Part shown: one piece after another, positions 10,670 through 55,075 of the stretch
How the letters are laid out: each line of letters begins with the position of its first letter
Numbering within the stretch: position 1 is the first letter of the stretch
Assembly (NCBI GenBank): GCA_028583405.1
Contig: CM053263.1
Coordinates: 1,219,215 to 1,283,214 of the forward strand
Length of the DNA stretch: 64,000 bases
Direction of reading: 5' to 3'
Source: Pogonophryne albipinna
Lineage: Eukaryota > Chordata > Actinopteri > Perciformes > Artedidraconidae
The notes under the pieces: generated by a model
What the model was told of the DNA's origin: nothing
Seen by the model: only the letters and a program-made list of their open reading frames with translations
Database searches by the model: none
Translations under genes and position numbers: made by a program

Positions 10670-13600
10670 CCAAACTGACACCAAAGAACTGTTAAACACG
10701 TCCCGAATTCAAATTCAATTTTTACCAGCTGCTCTGTGTTCACCTTGCAGGTACAACTATGTTGCTTGTATCCTGAATAAAGTGTTTAAGTCATGGATGT
10801 TTAAAGTTGACCTTCTTTATATTTGTCTAATATTATATTTTACTTTTAATTCAGGAAGTATGACGCTGAACTGTCAGTACGCTTGTCCATGTTTGTGATT
10901 GGTCAAATGTTGCTAACCCCGCACCTTTCAAGTGAACACGCCCTCAGCTGGACGGAGAAAACCTGGGTTGATTTACCGAGTTGATAACCAGCGTCGTACC
11001 ACCGCTTAGCGAGATCACGTTTGTTAGGGTTAGTTAAGCCAGATAACTCAAACATATCCAGGGTATGTTGAATTGGATTCGTAGTACAGGGCACAGGTCA
11101 TTTTGGCAAATGGTTTTCCATGACTTTATTTTCATGACTAATAACTCTGTGACATCTTGGTGTTTCAGCCATCAGACATGTCATGATAATGGGGAAATTA
11201 GTGTATTTATTGTACATGCAATGTGTATTTCAGATTTGACAGCAGTATATTTTTGGCCAGAATATAACAATGTTCAGATGCTGTAACTTCTCCGCGTTTT
11301 TTTTTATGTCCTGTAGAGATAAACTGTATGTATGCATGTCAAGGGGAAAACAGTGATTGACAGGTCATTATCCCCATTGTCCAGAGAGTCTATTAGTCTA
11401 TGAGTCATTACAGGAGAACAGCTGATGTCTTTATCTAAGGGGCCATTTCTATTTATCAGTCAATAATGCTTTCAATGAAACAGGCAGTTATGCTGGGTGT
11501 TGCACTGGGAATAAAACCCAGTAGGTGCGTAGTGGCAAGCACTAAGAGAATCAATGGAAAAGTGTTGATGTGCTTGCATTTTAATGGAAAATTGCACTTT
11601 TCTTAGAGCAGTTTAAGCTTAAAAGCTGAAGTTTAAGTAAATTACAAATAATTTCCACAAGGGTTCCAGCGCACAATCCATTAAGTGGCTGCTTCATCTG
11701 CTAAAAAAGATCATTTAATTTGATCAAAAACTCCGGAGTAGAGACTGAATGGACCTATTTAGTCGTGGCACACAAGTCAACCCCCCTGTTCTGTCAAATC
11801 AACAGCATTGTGTCAGCAAATCTGCGTTATTGGCTTGTACTGTGAACTCAGTTAAGCGCAACAAACCATGCGGAGATATAATATTGGAAGAAACTGAAGT
11901 TGTAGAGAGTTAATTGGGCAAGGTCGCTCAATACTGCTGGGTGTGTGAAAAACAGTTGATTAATCACTGTAGACATTATGTCACACTATTGATCGTGGCT
12001 TAACAAAGCAATGATGTGACACTCGAGCGATAATGAGCGTTCCTTTACCGTGATTATTGTTACTTGAGGCCGGATCAATCTGGAATAATAACCATAATAG
12101 CAGTCAGCCATGCAGATCCATTGAGACGACAAAAAAAAAGGCAACAAGAGGCAGTTTAAAAACATTTAATATCCAATTGAAATATATTCCAGTTTAGGTA
12201 AGAGCGCAACATTCCCGATATAAATAAGTAAAACCTTTATAAAAATGTTTCCTTTGAATTTCCAATGCCTCAGATTTTTTTAATGACATGTTTAACAAAG
12301 TAAAATATTTATGACGTCTTTAGAAGAATAAAACAGCATTGACAAATAACTGTAGATATTTTGTATAAGAATTATTTTGCCTTTTGTTAGCTGTACATTT
12401 ACTTGTCATTTTACATGCTGGTTATTTTCACTATTAGAACAATACAAAAACAGGAAAAATATATTTTGTGTCTCTTTGTATGGGCTGCTGTTTTTCTGTC
12501 CGCTCTGTGAGCTGCAGTGATGTCTGTACTAAATGATGCTGTGAGAAACCTAGTCTGGCTGGTGGACACTTGGTGTATAACAGCATTGTGGAAGTGCATG
12601 TTCTACTATAGTTGCTTTGAACAGGCCTGTGAACTCCAAACAGTTACTATCGGATGCATTTATACATTCTTTGCTGATTATTATTGCTTTAAATCTCCAT
12701 TTAGCCAATCATTTATTAAACATACCATCAATAGCAAAGTGTATTACTCCTGAAGAGAATTTCTGTAAATTGTTTTGTTTGGCAGACAAAACGTTCAGGA
12801 ACTGTGGTATAAATGAGAAATCCTTTGAAATTACAAACTTGAGGGACAGTAAATGGTGTCAATAGTTTTCTGTGATGATGAAATCCCTTAAATCAAACTG
12901 AAATATTATCTAATCTCTAAAACGTCAAATCATATAAGTGACAATCACTAAAAAAACACATGTTTAGATGTGACTAGTTCTCTGTGAGGTAGCGCAGGTT
13001 AATAATCTTCCAATCTTTAACATCAAGTTTGAGGGATACTGTCATTAAAATGATTCATTGTCATAATACAAATATTATTATTGTAACTAAAATACAAATG
13101 CAGATATGTATCAGATTCCTGAAAAAAGATAAACAAATCTAAATGACAATGTGTCTTTTTAATCTTGATAAAAGAATTCGGATAGTAAAATATATTCCTT
13201 AAAATTCCTTTAGAAATCAAACTAGTAAGACCTTAACTTAAAAAAAAAAAAAGTAAATTAAATTCCAACACATTTTTGACAATATTTAGACATACTTACT
13301 TTTTCAAATGAACAGAAATGCTAGACATGTTTAACATGTTAAATATTAAAAGTGAAGTCAGGTTGAGATTTCCTTCTGCACTAGTTCTTAGACTAGGGAA
13401 GAAGCCTCTGATGGAGGAAAGACTACACCATTTAAAAAAAATACAATAAAAATGCAATGTTGCTACACTTAGTTAAACACATAGTGCAGGGACCTACTTA
13501 ATGCAAACACATTGGTAAACAGTGAGGCTGCAGCATGTTTTGTCTTGACTGAGTGAACTGGCTACATTTGACAGGCATGTGTAAACTGTATGGCTGTGTC

Positions 13601-13842
13601 TTATTTACGCCTCCGATTGAGAATGGAATTTTTCTCAGGTTTTTGATATGGTAACAAACTTGTTTATAATTTTTGATTATTAGCTGCGACTAGAGGAACT
13701 AACTGACTGGCTGTACAGTGCAGAAGAGTACAGTGAGTGTGTGTGTGTGATTGAACTCAAAGGAGGAAGTGGTATGTCCATATATGGTGAGAGCCTCACT
13801 GCTCTGGACAGGGTGTGTGTAGACAGAGGGTGTGAAGAGTCA
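10670..13842. other. Intergenic DNA, including the expected dcp1b 3' UTR
   Basis: This AT-rich stretch lies downstream of the dcp1b stop codon (minus strand). Several open frames of 60-94 codons are present but none shows similarity, splice sites or composition suggesting a gene. The dcp1b 3' UTR must occupy the part nearest 13,842. Confidence 0.5.
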
Positions 13843-29197
<15,355 letters not shown>

Positions 29198-29480
29198 TGT
29201 TCCCAATGTAGAAGTTAGCTCGATACCTAGCTTCAGCGGCTAACGAGTCACAGGCAGATCCGATAAAAACCTAACCAACAGCTAAGCAAAAGAGAAATTA
29301 AATTGGTAACTGAGCGGTAGATTGTTCTGCAACTTAAGACCTGTACATTACAAAAGAACAGTTATCGAGGGCTAACTGCCATGAGTGAGTTTCTCAACGG
29401 CCATGTTTTGCCAGAGAGATTGTAAACAACCAGACATGAGTAGCCGCGCAACAGGGAGATTTCAGCCTTACCAATCAACT
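29198..29480 (-). promoter_or_regulatory. dcp1b: dcp1b 5' UTR and promoter region
   Basis: This is the sequence just upstream of the dcp1b start codon on the minus strand. It contains the only local CpG-bearing cluster (GCCGCGC near 29,432 and 29,505) and no TATA box in an obvious place. This suits a housekeeping promoter. The exact start of transcription is not visible. Confidence 0.4.
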
Positions 29481-31255
29481 TGGAAACATCGATGGTGAAT
29501 TACTGCCGCGCCAACTGTAGGGATTTCTATTTTCTTCAACTAATTAATGATAATATCAGAAGAAACATGTCCATGTACCAAAAGTTAATGTATGTAACTC
29601 AACATTTTTTAACGGGGTGTTTGGGCTGTCCTCCGTATTAGTGCTTAATTGAATATGCTTTGGGACATGTAAGAAGACACAAACAATGTAGCTGGGTCCC
29701 TTATAATGTAGGGACAGCAAGCTATCCCGTTTGATTCTTTTTTAAACTTTATTTTTCTCTCACTTCTCGCCATGCACGTAAGCAACTGATGTTTCCCTTT
29801 TGTCTTTCTTTTTTGTTGTTGTAAATATGCAAATATCTGATTGTAACACAAACAGTGATGCTGACTGATGTCTCCCAGTCCTCACACAGTTACACTTCCT
29901 ATGTAATGCACTAGGGGGCATCAAAGGGATGGATAACACACACTTCCCTGCTCTGTTTATCTACTCTGCATTGGTCAGAAATAAACTGAAATCTCTTGTG
30001 TGTGAAATGTGTGCGTGAATCCCCCAAGAGTGTTGTCTCATGGGGAAAGCATATGAAAGAGCAGTAACAGCATGTTACAAAAGTTATAAATAGAAACAAA
30101 TACAGAACATTTGTATGTGTACTGAGTTACTGCAGTTGGTTTTTCTAGTGATTGATTGATAAAGGAATGGACATGTTATAGGCCCAGTTAAGTCCCTTTC
30201 GAGTTTTCGACATTCTCTTGATGTTAAATAGTTTAACGGTTTAATTTTCTGGTACATATATATTTCCCCTTCAACAATGTTGCTGTCCCTTGGTCTTTTT
30301 ATTTCTGTAATGTGAAAACACATATTTCACTTGTCGATAGGTTAAAACGGATGAAGTTTTTAAGATAAAATGTATAATGCACCACCTCTAGGGTTCAGAA
30401 ATTAGACATACGGGAAATCAATACCCAAGGACATACATGTAACTGATACAAGAACAGGACTTTCAGGACTGCACATTCTTGAAATCAATATCTGTTGGAT
30501 CACCTGACACTAAATCTCCTTATTCAGTTCAACATATTCTAATTTGTTGCAAGGGTTCATGAGGGGACATAGCCCTCTTCAAATGGACATTCAAAAACCC
30601 ATTCACTTTGTTTTAATTTTAGAGCAAATGACTTCTTGTATACTCTATCAGTCGTTTAAACTTACCACTCATGATGACATTAATGGATTTCTTATTTTAT
30701 CGCAAAGTACCACTATTTAGCATTATATTAAAGATGCACTCTTTCTTCCCTCATCTGTATGGTTATAGCTGTTTTAGTGATTGGATTTATACCGCCATAA
30801 AGATGTACAGCAGCTGGTGTGTATCTATCAACAAACACAACAGAGTGTCCTTGAGAAAAAAACAATGACCACCCAACTGCTCAGTCAGTTTAAGCAGAAC
30901 TCCATAAAAAACAAACATCTGCTTTAAACACTTTAAACAACTTCTATTATTAGATGCGAGCAAAGCCTCCAAATTAACATAAAAGTAGCTTTTGTGACTT
31001 TCAGTATGGGCTTTCTTTACTTTAGCAAGCTTTGTCAGGAAAGAAGTGTACAGCACTCTATTGTGTTTCAAGGTGTATATAAATATATGCGTCATCCATT
31101 TTTTTGTCAGGGGTGATTGTTTCAATGATTAGGCTAATGAGTTATACATCATCAGGTCAATACTGTCAATAACCACTCAGTCCCGATCGGGCGTTGATTG
31201 GTGAGGATACATGCTTATTCTGTGTGTGTGCACATGCAGGGATATACCTCATATA
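29480..31255. other. Non-coding DNA upstream of dcp1b, within cacna1c intron 1
   Basis: Several open frames of 60-112 codons are present without similarity or splice support. No repeat termini were identified. Confidence 0.45.
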
Positions 31256-32185
31256 CAGTTGCAAGAACAAGTATGTGAACCCTTTGGATTCTCCACACAT
31301 AGCGTTGTGTGTTCCTTCCAAACAACTCAACTTTGGTTTCATCTGTCCACAGAATATGTTGCCAGTAGTGCTGTGGAACATCCAGGTGCTCTTTTGCACA
31401 CTTCAAACGTGCAGCAATGTTTTTTCTGGACAGCAGTGGCTTCCTCCGTGGTGTCCTCCCATGAACTCCATTCTTGTTCAGTGTTTTACGTATCGTAGAT
31501 TCGTCAACAGAGATGTTAGCATGTGCCAGAGATTTCTTTAAGTCTCTAGCTGACACTCTAGGATTCTTCTTCACCTCCTCATTGAGCATTCTGCGCTGTG
31601 CTCTTGCAGTCATCTTTACAGGACGGCCACTCCTAGGGAGAGTAGCAACAGTGCTGAACTTTCTCCATTTATAGACAATGTGTCTTACCGTGGACTGATG
31701 AACATCAAGGCTTTCAGAGATACTTTTGGAACCCTTTCCAGCTTTATGCAAGTCAACCATTCTTAATCGTAGGTCTTCTGAGAGCTCTTTTGTGCGAGGC
31801 ATGGTTCACATCTGGCAATGCTTCTTAAGAATAGCAAATTCAAAACTGGTGTGTATTTGTTATAGGGCAGGGCAGCTTTAACCAACACCTCCTATCTTGT
31901 CTCATTGATTGGACTCCAGGTTGGCTGACTCCTGACTCCAATTAGCTCTTGAAGAAGTCTTTAGCCTAGGGGTTCACATACTTTGTCCACCCTGCACTGT
32001 GAATGTTTACATGGTGTGTTCAATAAAAACATGAAAACATATCATTGTTTGTGTGGTATTAGTTTAAGCAGACTGTGTTTGTCTATTGTTGTGACTTAGA
32101 TGAAGATCAGAACACATTTTATGACCAACTTATGCAGAAATCCAGGTCATTCCAAAGGGTTCACATACTTTTTCTTGCAACTGTA
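31254..32185 (-). mobile_element. Tc1-type transposon, internally deleted
   Basis: The element is 31,256-32,183 (928 bp) flanked by TA dinucleotides, the Tc1/mariner target. The termini read CAGTTGCAAGAACAAGTATG and, inverted, CATACTTTTTCTTGCAACTG. Full-length Tc1-like fish elements are about 1.6 kb, so roughly 700 bp is missing, all from the transposase 3' side. Confidence 0.93.
31290..31802 (-). pseudogene. Tc1 transposase, N-terminal 171 codons (truncated)
   Basis: It starts [20 protein letters not shown], continues through the two helix-turn-helix parts ([39 protein letters not shown]) and enters the DDE domain at ILWTDETKVELFG, which carries the first catalytic Asp. At YVWR the frame runs directly into the terminal repeat, so the second and third acidic residues are lost. 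The remaining reading frame has no stop. Confidence 0.92.
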
Positions 32186-32371
32186 GGTTTACAGAATATA
32201 TTTTAATTTCAAGCTATTGTGCAAAACTATTTAATATATATAGTTACCTATGTTTATATGTTCAGTAGATTGGTATATTAGAGAGTATTCTAATTGTATT
32301 CGGTTTATTTTTTAATGTTAAGATACACCTCTGAATATAGGTATTCTTTACTGAAAATAAGTATATATTGT

Positions 32372-32385
32372 TATCTATCTATCTA

Positions 32386-32434
<49 letters not shown>

Positions 32435-32443
32435 CTATCTACC
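32372..32443. repeat. (TATC)n microsatellite
   Basis: This is a tetranucleotide run with a few interruptions. Confidence 0.95.
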
Positions 32444-34900
<2,457 letters not shown>

Positions 34901-35032
34901 TCACACTTACTCTTTATGTCCCTTGCTGTCTATCTTCTTGTCTCTATCGTGTGTTTGGGCCACCTTTCTTTTCTTTTTATGATGATTAATCAACCCTCGT
35001 TTTAAGGCACCCCCCCTATTCCCCCCTCTCTT

Positions 35033-35098
35033 ACACACACACACATACACACACACACATGGACACATGCATATGCACATGCACATGCACATACAGGC
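35033..35098. repeat. Interrupted (CA)n / (CATGCA)n run
   Basis: CA repeats lead into GCACAT hexamers. Confidence 0.85.
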
Positions 35099-35201
35099 AC
35101 ACTTTCTCTATCTTTACTTTTGCTGTCTTTCTTCTGTATCGGCCACCTTTCTTTTCTTTTTATGTTTTTCCTTTGACCCTCCTTTTAAGATGGTCCCCCT
35201 T

Positions 35202-35205
<4 letters not shown>

Positions 35206-35277
<72 letters not shown>
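35206..35277. repeat. (CA)n microsatellite
   Basis: A pure run. The preceding segment (CCACCTTTCTTTTCTTTTTATG) near 35,140 repeats one near 34,960, so the flank plus run looks like a local duplication. Confidence 0.96.
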
Positions 35278-35279
<2 letters not shown>

Positions 35280-35335
35280 CACCATCAACATCATCATCAT
35301 CATCATCTTTGTCTTCATCATCACCATCATCATCT
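35280..35335. repeat. Imperfect (ATC)n repeat
   Basis: This trinucleotide tract sits between two (CA)n runs. Confidence 0.85.
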
Positions 35336-35370
35336 GGATAACAGCCGCCGGTTCTCCACTGTTGCTTATA

Positions 35371-35500
<130 letters not shown>

Positions 35501-35539
35501 CTGGAAACAGTCAGAGCGTCTACATGCACGGGGAGGGGG

Positions 35540-35541
<2 letters not shown>

Positions 35542-35587
<46 letters not shown>
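35542..35587. repeat. (CT)n microsatellite
   Basis: This homopyrimidine run directly precedes the presumed exon-1b 5' UTR region. Such GA/CT tracts near promoters can bind GAGA-type factors or form triplex DNA. Confidence 0.96.
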
Positions 35588-35590
<3 letters not shown>

Positions 35591-36470
35591 ATCACTGCAG
35601 AGCTGCAGGGGCAGCAGAGGCATAGAAGAGAGAGCTCTAACTCCCGATCAGTGAGACACAGGCAGACAGACAGGCAGGCAGCAGGAGAGCAGACAGACAG
35701 GCTCACACACTGACTGACAGAACCACCGCCGGACCATCATGGCCTGGATCAGGACAGAGAGACCCGTCTCCGGATGAGACAGGACGGCCTGGCTCCTGTG
35801 TTTTTGGGGGGACTCTGCCATAGATACGTGGAATAACCGACAACCTATTGGGAGATTTAACCCCGTGCTACCCGTGATGGAATATTTACACTCTTCTCAT
35901 TTTCTCATGTTTCTCCTCTTCTCTTCCTCCTCCTTCTCTTCCTCCACCTCCTCGTCTTCATCCTCGCACATTTTGACACGCTGCTGAAGATGCGCACGAA
36001 TGCGTCTTTTGCGCACTTCCATCGCAACCGCCACTGACAGCGCCCGTGCTTTATAACCTTTTGAAAGCTTCTTTTTTTAAGACAACAAGGGAGAGGAGAG
36101 TGAGAGCGAGGTGAGAATTGAATTGAACGTGGTGCTGGTCTCATGTTTCTCGCCTAGGGCCCGGATGTACCGAGAGATGCACCGGTGCGTTTTCCCGACC
36201 GGTTCCGCCGAAAGCTCCCTCTTTTTTCTCGCCTTCACCTCCATCATGGGGATTAGGTAATATTCACTCCATCCGAAGACACCCTCCCCATTAACAAAAA
36301 TAACGGAATACCCAAGACTGTCCGTGTCAGACAGTTATTTCTTCTTTTCCCCCCCTTTTTTAATTTCTTTATTTTTGGGGGCTTTTTTTCCTCGTTATTT
36401 TCCCTCCGCCTCTCCAGCTTTTCCCCCTCTCTCTTCCACTCACCTATAGGGATAACGCCGGACTACATTT
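35588..36470 (+). promoter_or_regulatory. cacna1c: cacna1c exon-1b 5' UTR/promoter region
   Basis: The stretch just upstream of the exon-1b ATG is richer in G+C and CpG than the surrounding intronic DNA. It begins next to a (CT)n run (35,542-35,587) and lacks transposons. No in-frame ATG continues into exon 1b. The transcription start cannot be fixed from sequence. It holds a partial RE1-like motif (36,024-36,044) and a 31-codon upstream ORF (36,165-36,260). Confidence 0.5.
36165..36260 (+). other. Upstream ORF (31 codons) before cacna1c exon-1b ATG
   Basis: ATG at 36,165 opens a frame starting MYREMHRCVFPTGS and ending FTSIMGIR then TAA at 36,258-36,260, about 210 bp before the exon-1b start. 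If the transcript starts upstream of 36,165 this would be a uORF able to lower translation. The end, AG|GTAATA, also resembles a donor, so part of it might be removed by splicing. Protein function is not implied. Confidence 0.35.
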
Positions 36471-36528
36471 ATGGTAAATGAAAGCAAAAACATGTACATC
36501 CCGGAGGACACCCTTGAGAACCATCAAG
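36471..36528 (+). CDS. cacna1c: cacna1c alternative first coding exon 1b (short N-terminus), partial gene
   Basis: This exon encodes 19 residues, MVNESKNMYIPEDTLENHQ, followed by G|GTATGT. The mammalian exon 1b is MVNENTRMYIPEENHQ and splices to GSNYGSPR, so similarity is nearly end to end with a three-residue insertion (DTL region). Its donor phase (one base of a Gly codon) is identical to that of exon 1a, 11.3 kb upstream, so both can join the same exon 2. It lies just past the dcp1b 5' end, in a GC- and pyrimidine-rich stretch. In mammals exon 1b marks the isoform expressed in smooth muscle and brain. Confidence 0.93.
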
Positions 36529-45172
<8,644 letters not shown>

Positions 45173-45778
45173 TGTGAGCATCACCCAGCTGGATGTAGCA
45201 CCCAGGCAAGATAGATTCAAACAGTGGTGCACCTCTGTGTGTTTGTTTGTCCGTGTGTATGTTTTATTTGGCCTCTAGGTGTGTGTGGATGTGCATTTTT
45301 TTCTTTTGTATGCGGGTCTCGGGGCCGATAGCTGTCAAATCAGTTCTTGGGTACAAAAAGTCTGTTGTGTAGCCTGTGGCACCAAGCACTTCCTTTTACT
45401 TTTCTTATTAAAGACCCAGATAGGAAAAGGATAATAACACTTCTCCATTAGACGTCTTTTAGAAACACCAGCCTGAAAACCCCCAGATGATATTACATTT
45501 TCTCCTCCAGTCCTAAAATATTTAAAGTTACAACTTCATGCAACCCTGCCTAGAACTAACCGCATGGGAAATGTTAGAACGTTTGTGTTTTTGAGTGTTT
45601 ATGGCAAAATTAAAGTTGTTCTCCAAACTCTTTGTCCCAGGCTTTCTGTTGAAGTCTCAGACCCAGTCTGTGATCACCCTAACGACATCACAGAGGTTAT
45701 TTGGAGTCCCTCTAGAGACATTGTACAACTGCCTTCACAGGCTGAGTACTCTATGACAAGTAATCCAATCTTCTTGTT

Positions 45779-46258
45779 TAAAGAGGCCCTATTACGCATG
45801 TTGGGAGTTTCCCTTTCCTGTAGTGTGTTCTATAGGTTGTTGTGCATGTAAAGGGTCTGCAAAGGCTATCATTACTGTGTTCCCAGAGGGAGTTTTCTCC
45901 CCCCCCCCCCCCCCCCCCCACCGCCTGAAACGCCTCCATTGGACTCCGTACTTTACTTCAGTAACATAGTGACATCACGGTGTAACACTCACACTTCTAT
46001 TGGCTAGCTGTCAAACATATTGTACGTGATAGGCTAAAGGGCGGGACATCTCTAAGCGATGGACCAATCATAACAGAGCCGGCCAGCTAACCAATCAGAG
46101 CAGACTGGGCTCTGGTTTCAGACAGAGGGTGAAAAGAGGTGCTGCAGCACAGGCAGTATGAGAAAGAGCTTTTTGAACATTAAAGCATGGAGACATGTCC
46201 CAGTAGAGACACTAAGTAAGGATATGAACCTGAAAATGAGAATATTTGGGGACCTTTA
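45779..46258. mobile_element. TIR element, about 480 bp
   Basis: TAAAGAGGCCCTATT at the left faces GGGGACCTTTA at the right. The interior contains a 21-base C run (45,899-45,919). The terminal sequence resembles that of the element at 17.2-20.35 kb, so both may belong to one family. No target duplication was confirmed. Confidence 0.6.
45899..45919. repeat. Poly-C tract
   Basis: This is a 21-base C run inside the TIR element. Confidence 0.95.
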
Positions 46259-46268
46259 TAATTGGGGG

Positions 46269-47084
46269 GAGTCTCTTATGGCGCATTTCCACTGCAGGGC
46301 CTTGCACGGCTTAGTACGGTATAGTTAGGCCTTGGTAGGCCAGGCTCACTTTATGCTGCGTTTCCATTACAGTTTAGTAGCTGGGGCAGTAACTATAGTA
46401 ACGCAGTGTTGGCGGAGCTGTGACGTCATCTTCAATGTGAACCGCGAACCAACATCAGCCGTTAGCTGTTAGCCCTCAGAGCTCACAGCTCACAGCTCCT
46501 CATATCTGTTCAGAAACTAGACAAAAGTTAAACAAGTACAAACCACAGACTGTCTGTGTCATGGCGAATACAGTCGCTGGTTTATTTATGTCTGTAGGCC
46601 GTTGTTGTGAGTGTGGACGGTCGGAGCATATACAACGTTAGCTTAGCCGATCTCCATTCAGAAAACACGCATTTAAAAGGTTTTTCGCCTGCCGTCTGTC
46701 TGCAGACTTATCAAAGCATTAATTCATGGTTTTTACTAACCGGTATCAGTATGTTGTTACTTCGGCATCATTTAGAAACGTGTATTACAATTAAATCACG
46801 GTAAAATATGTTGTATGTTCATTTTGTTGTAGTTGTAGCCCCCTTGCCAGCGATTCTCTCCGACCATTCAGCAGTCGAGAGTGTTTACGTCACTAGTTTA
46901 GCATATTGAGCCCGGTTGTTGGCCCGGTAAGAACCTCGATTTTGGAGGGCCAGAAAAAAGGTGAAAAAGTAGCCCTGAGCCGGAACTACCTCTAGTGGAA
47001 AAGCAAAAAAAAACGGGCTGGGTTTGGCACGGCACGCTTAAACCGTGCTACGCGCTGCAGTGGAAATGCGCCAGTAGAGTCTCT
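46269..47084. mobile_element. hAT-type MITE, 800 bp, 8-bp target duplication
   Basis: GAGTCTCT flanks it at 46,269-46,276 and 47,077-47,084. The TIRs are TATGGCGCATTTCCACTGCA and the inverse TGCAGTGGAAATGCGCCAGTA with one indel. There is no transposase frame. A second terminus-like phrase, CTGCGTTTCCATTACAG, lies just inside the left end. It inserted 10 bp from the preceding TIR element. Confidence 0.88.
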
Positions 47085-47780
47085 GTAGCTGTTGGCATGG
47101 TTCTCCAATAGGGACATCATGAAAAAAAAAAAGTCTCAGGGTGATGTAACCTCTCATTACTTTGATTAAGATATGTTGCGTTGAATGGTATCCATGGCAA
47201 CAAGCACCAGCCAAGTAGATACAGTATCTCTGAAAACACAAATAGTGAGTTTATGATCTTTTATGATTCCAGCCTTTTCATCTGTGTGTCCTTGCCCTGT
47301 TCTTCATTTTTCTGTTGATCTGTTCAGTGTGCTCTCACTGCATTTCTGTTGCATTCTGGTCCGTGCTTTTCATCAGTGGTTACCATAGTGACTAGGGCTG
47401 ACCTTATGAGGATGAGACTAAGGTTAGAAGGAGAGTTTTCGGGGTTTAATTCCTGTCTCTTTTCTACTTTGCAGGGTCCTTTTATCAGTTTTTCTATTTC
47501 TCTCCTTTTGCTTTCCACCTCATGACTCTTTCTTTCTCAAAATGTGTGAGTTTTGTGTGTACTTCCTGTTTCCCTTTCTTCCTTTACTCACTTCTTTCCA
47601 TCCCTCTATTCTTATCTAGATAAGGGTTAGGTGTTCCGGAATGCAATGACCCAACTATATAGGCCATTAGAGTGTCCTTGACTGTCTATGTGTGTAAAGG
47701 AGTGTGTGTCCTGCTATCCCATCTATCTAGGCCAGTCTTGATGTGTGTGCTCCACGGACCACCTCCCAACAGCCCACATT

Positions 47781-53759
<5,979 letters not shown>

Positions 53760-53852
53760 GTAAAAGTCCTGCATTCAAAATGTTACTCAAGTAAAAGTCC
53801 TGCATTCAAAATGTTACTCAAGTAAAAGTTCTGCATTCAAAATGTTACTCAA
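53760..53852. repeat. 31-bp tandem repeat, three units
   Basis: Three head-to-tail units begin GTAAAAGTCCTGCATTCAAA, with one C-to-T change in the third. The phrase is typical of a fish dispersed repeat that continues to about 53,990. Confidence 0.95.
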
Positions 53853-54011
53853 AAGAACAAAAGTATTAGCATCAAAATATACTTAAAGTACCGAAAGTCA
53901 AAGTAGTCATCGTGCAGATTGGTCCATTTCAGAATAATATATATGATATGTTTTATAATTATTAAGTGTTATCAGAGCTGGTAAAGGTGCAGCTACTTAT
54001 ATTTTATGTAA

Positions 54012-54183
54012 GGGTCAAAGTTAACAGGGATGTTTTTTTTTCAGTAATCTAATTTAATAAATTGAAACTAAGTTATTGAAACAAATGTTGTGACTCAAAC
54101 AAATACCTACAGATATTAAGAAATACAAAAAACTGTTTGGCTGTATAAATAGTACTTATTACCCCAAACTCCTTTAATGTTCT
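54012..54183 (+). repeat. Dispersed repeat copy A (inverted partner at 58.3-58.5 kb)
   Basis: GTCAAAGTTAACAGGGATG through CCCCAAACTCCTTTAATGTTC matches 58,340-58,511 in inverted orientation over about 172 bp, with several mismatches and small indels. It adjoins the GTAAAAGTCC repeat. Confidence 0.8.
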
Positions 54184-54866
54184 ATATCTTTGGCCAAAGT
54201 AACTTAAAAAGTAAACTCAAATTGTCACTAAGTCAGTGACACTAAGTCTGTGACTAAATCATACACCAATAATGGTATTATATGTCCTTTTATGCGCTAT
54301 GACTTTATACTGATCTAAAGTATTACAATCTTAAACACTCTCCTTTGTCCATTACACGTGCTGTGTTCAGTGTTGGCTGCCGTGACTCAGAGTTAGACTT
54401 TCCATTATTTTTAGTGAAGCTTTAATGTGACTGTGACGCTGCAGAGGTGTAGTCGGCCTCTCACAGCTGGATCCAGTCCAAACTGCCTGCTGTCAAACAC
54501 ACAAGGTCAGACACCTGGTGCATTATGTGTCTGTCCCTCTGTCTGTCTCTCTGTCTGTCTCTCCTTCATCTCTCTCTTCCTGAGCCTCATGCTATTCGCT
54601 GGAATATTCTCCGTGTCTTTTGTGTTGAGGTTTACGGGGGGATCATGTGCAGCACATTTCTAGGGCTATATACAGTGAGAGCTTGTTCATGTTTTTTTAA
54701 TTGTATGGCTCATATAATCTGTGTCTACATCTTGTTTACAATCAAGGCAGCGCAGGCGAACAATTTATGGAAATACATACACTACAATAACCTTGCTGGC
54801 TAATGTAAACCATGCATCTACAGATTATTTTTTGATAATCTGTCAATCGTGTTTTTTTATAATATG

Positions 54867-55075
54867 AGTGTTTGAAATTAATAAAACATTATTAATACAT
54901 CTCTTTTTAAATCCAATCTGCCTACTTTACTATTTAATATTTTTTCTCAATTCCTCAAGTTTAATTTCTGGAGATATGATGTTCTACACATCATACATTG
55001 ATCTGGAATATTACATTTTCTTTGTGATTAGTTTTGAGTGTTTGAAATTAATACAAATAAAACATTTTTTTAAAT
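54867..55075. repeat. Short direct repeat in AT-rich DNA
   Basis: GTGTTTGAAATTAATA occurs near 54,868 and 55,037, each followed by AAACATT and TTTTTAAATCC, about 40 bp at high similarity. Confidence 0.6.

Noticed and set aside
29198..29206. Upstream extension of dcp1b by three codons
   Set aside because: The extension would start at TTG (29,204-29,206). The first ATG is at 29,195-29,197.
31194..31541. Plus-strand open frames across the Tc1 copy
   Set aside because: They are antisense shadows of the transposase.
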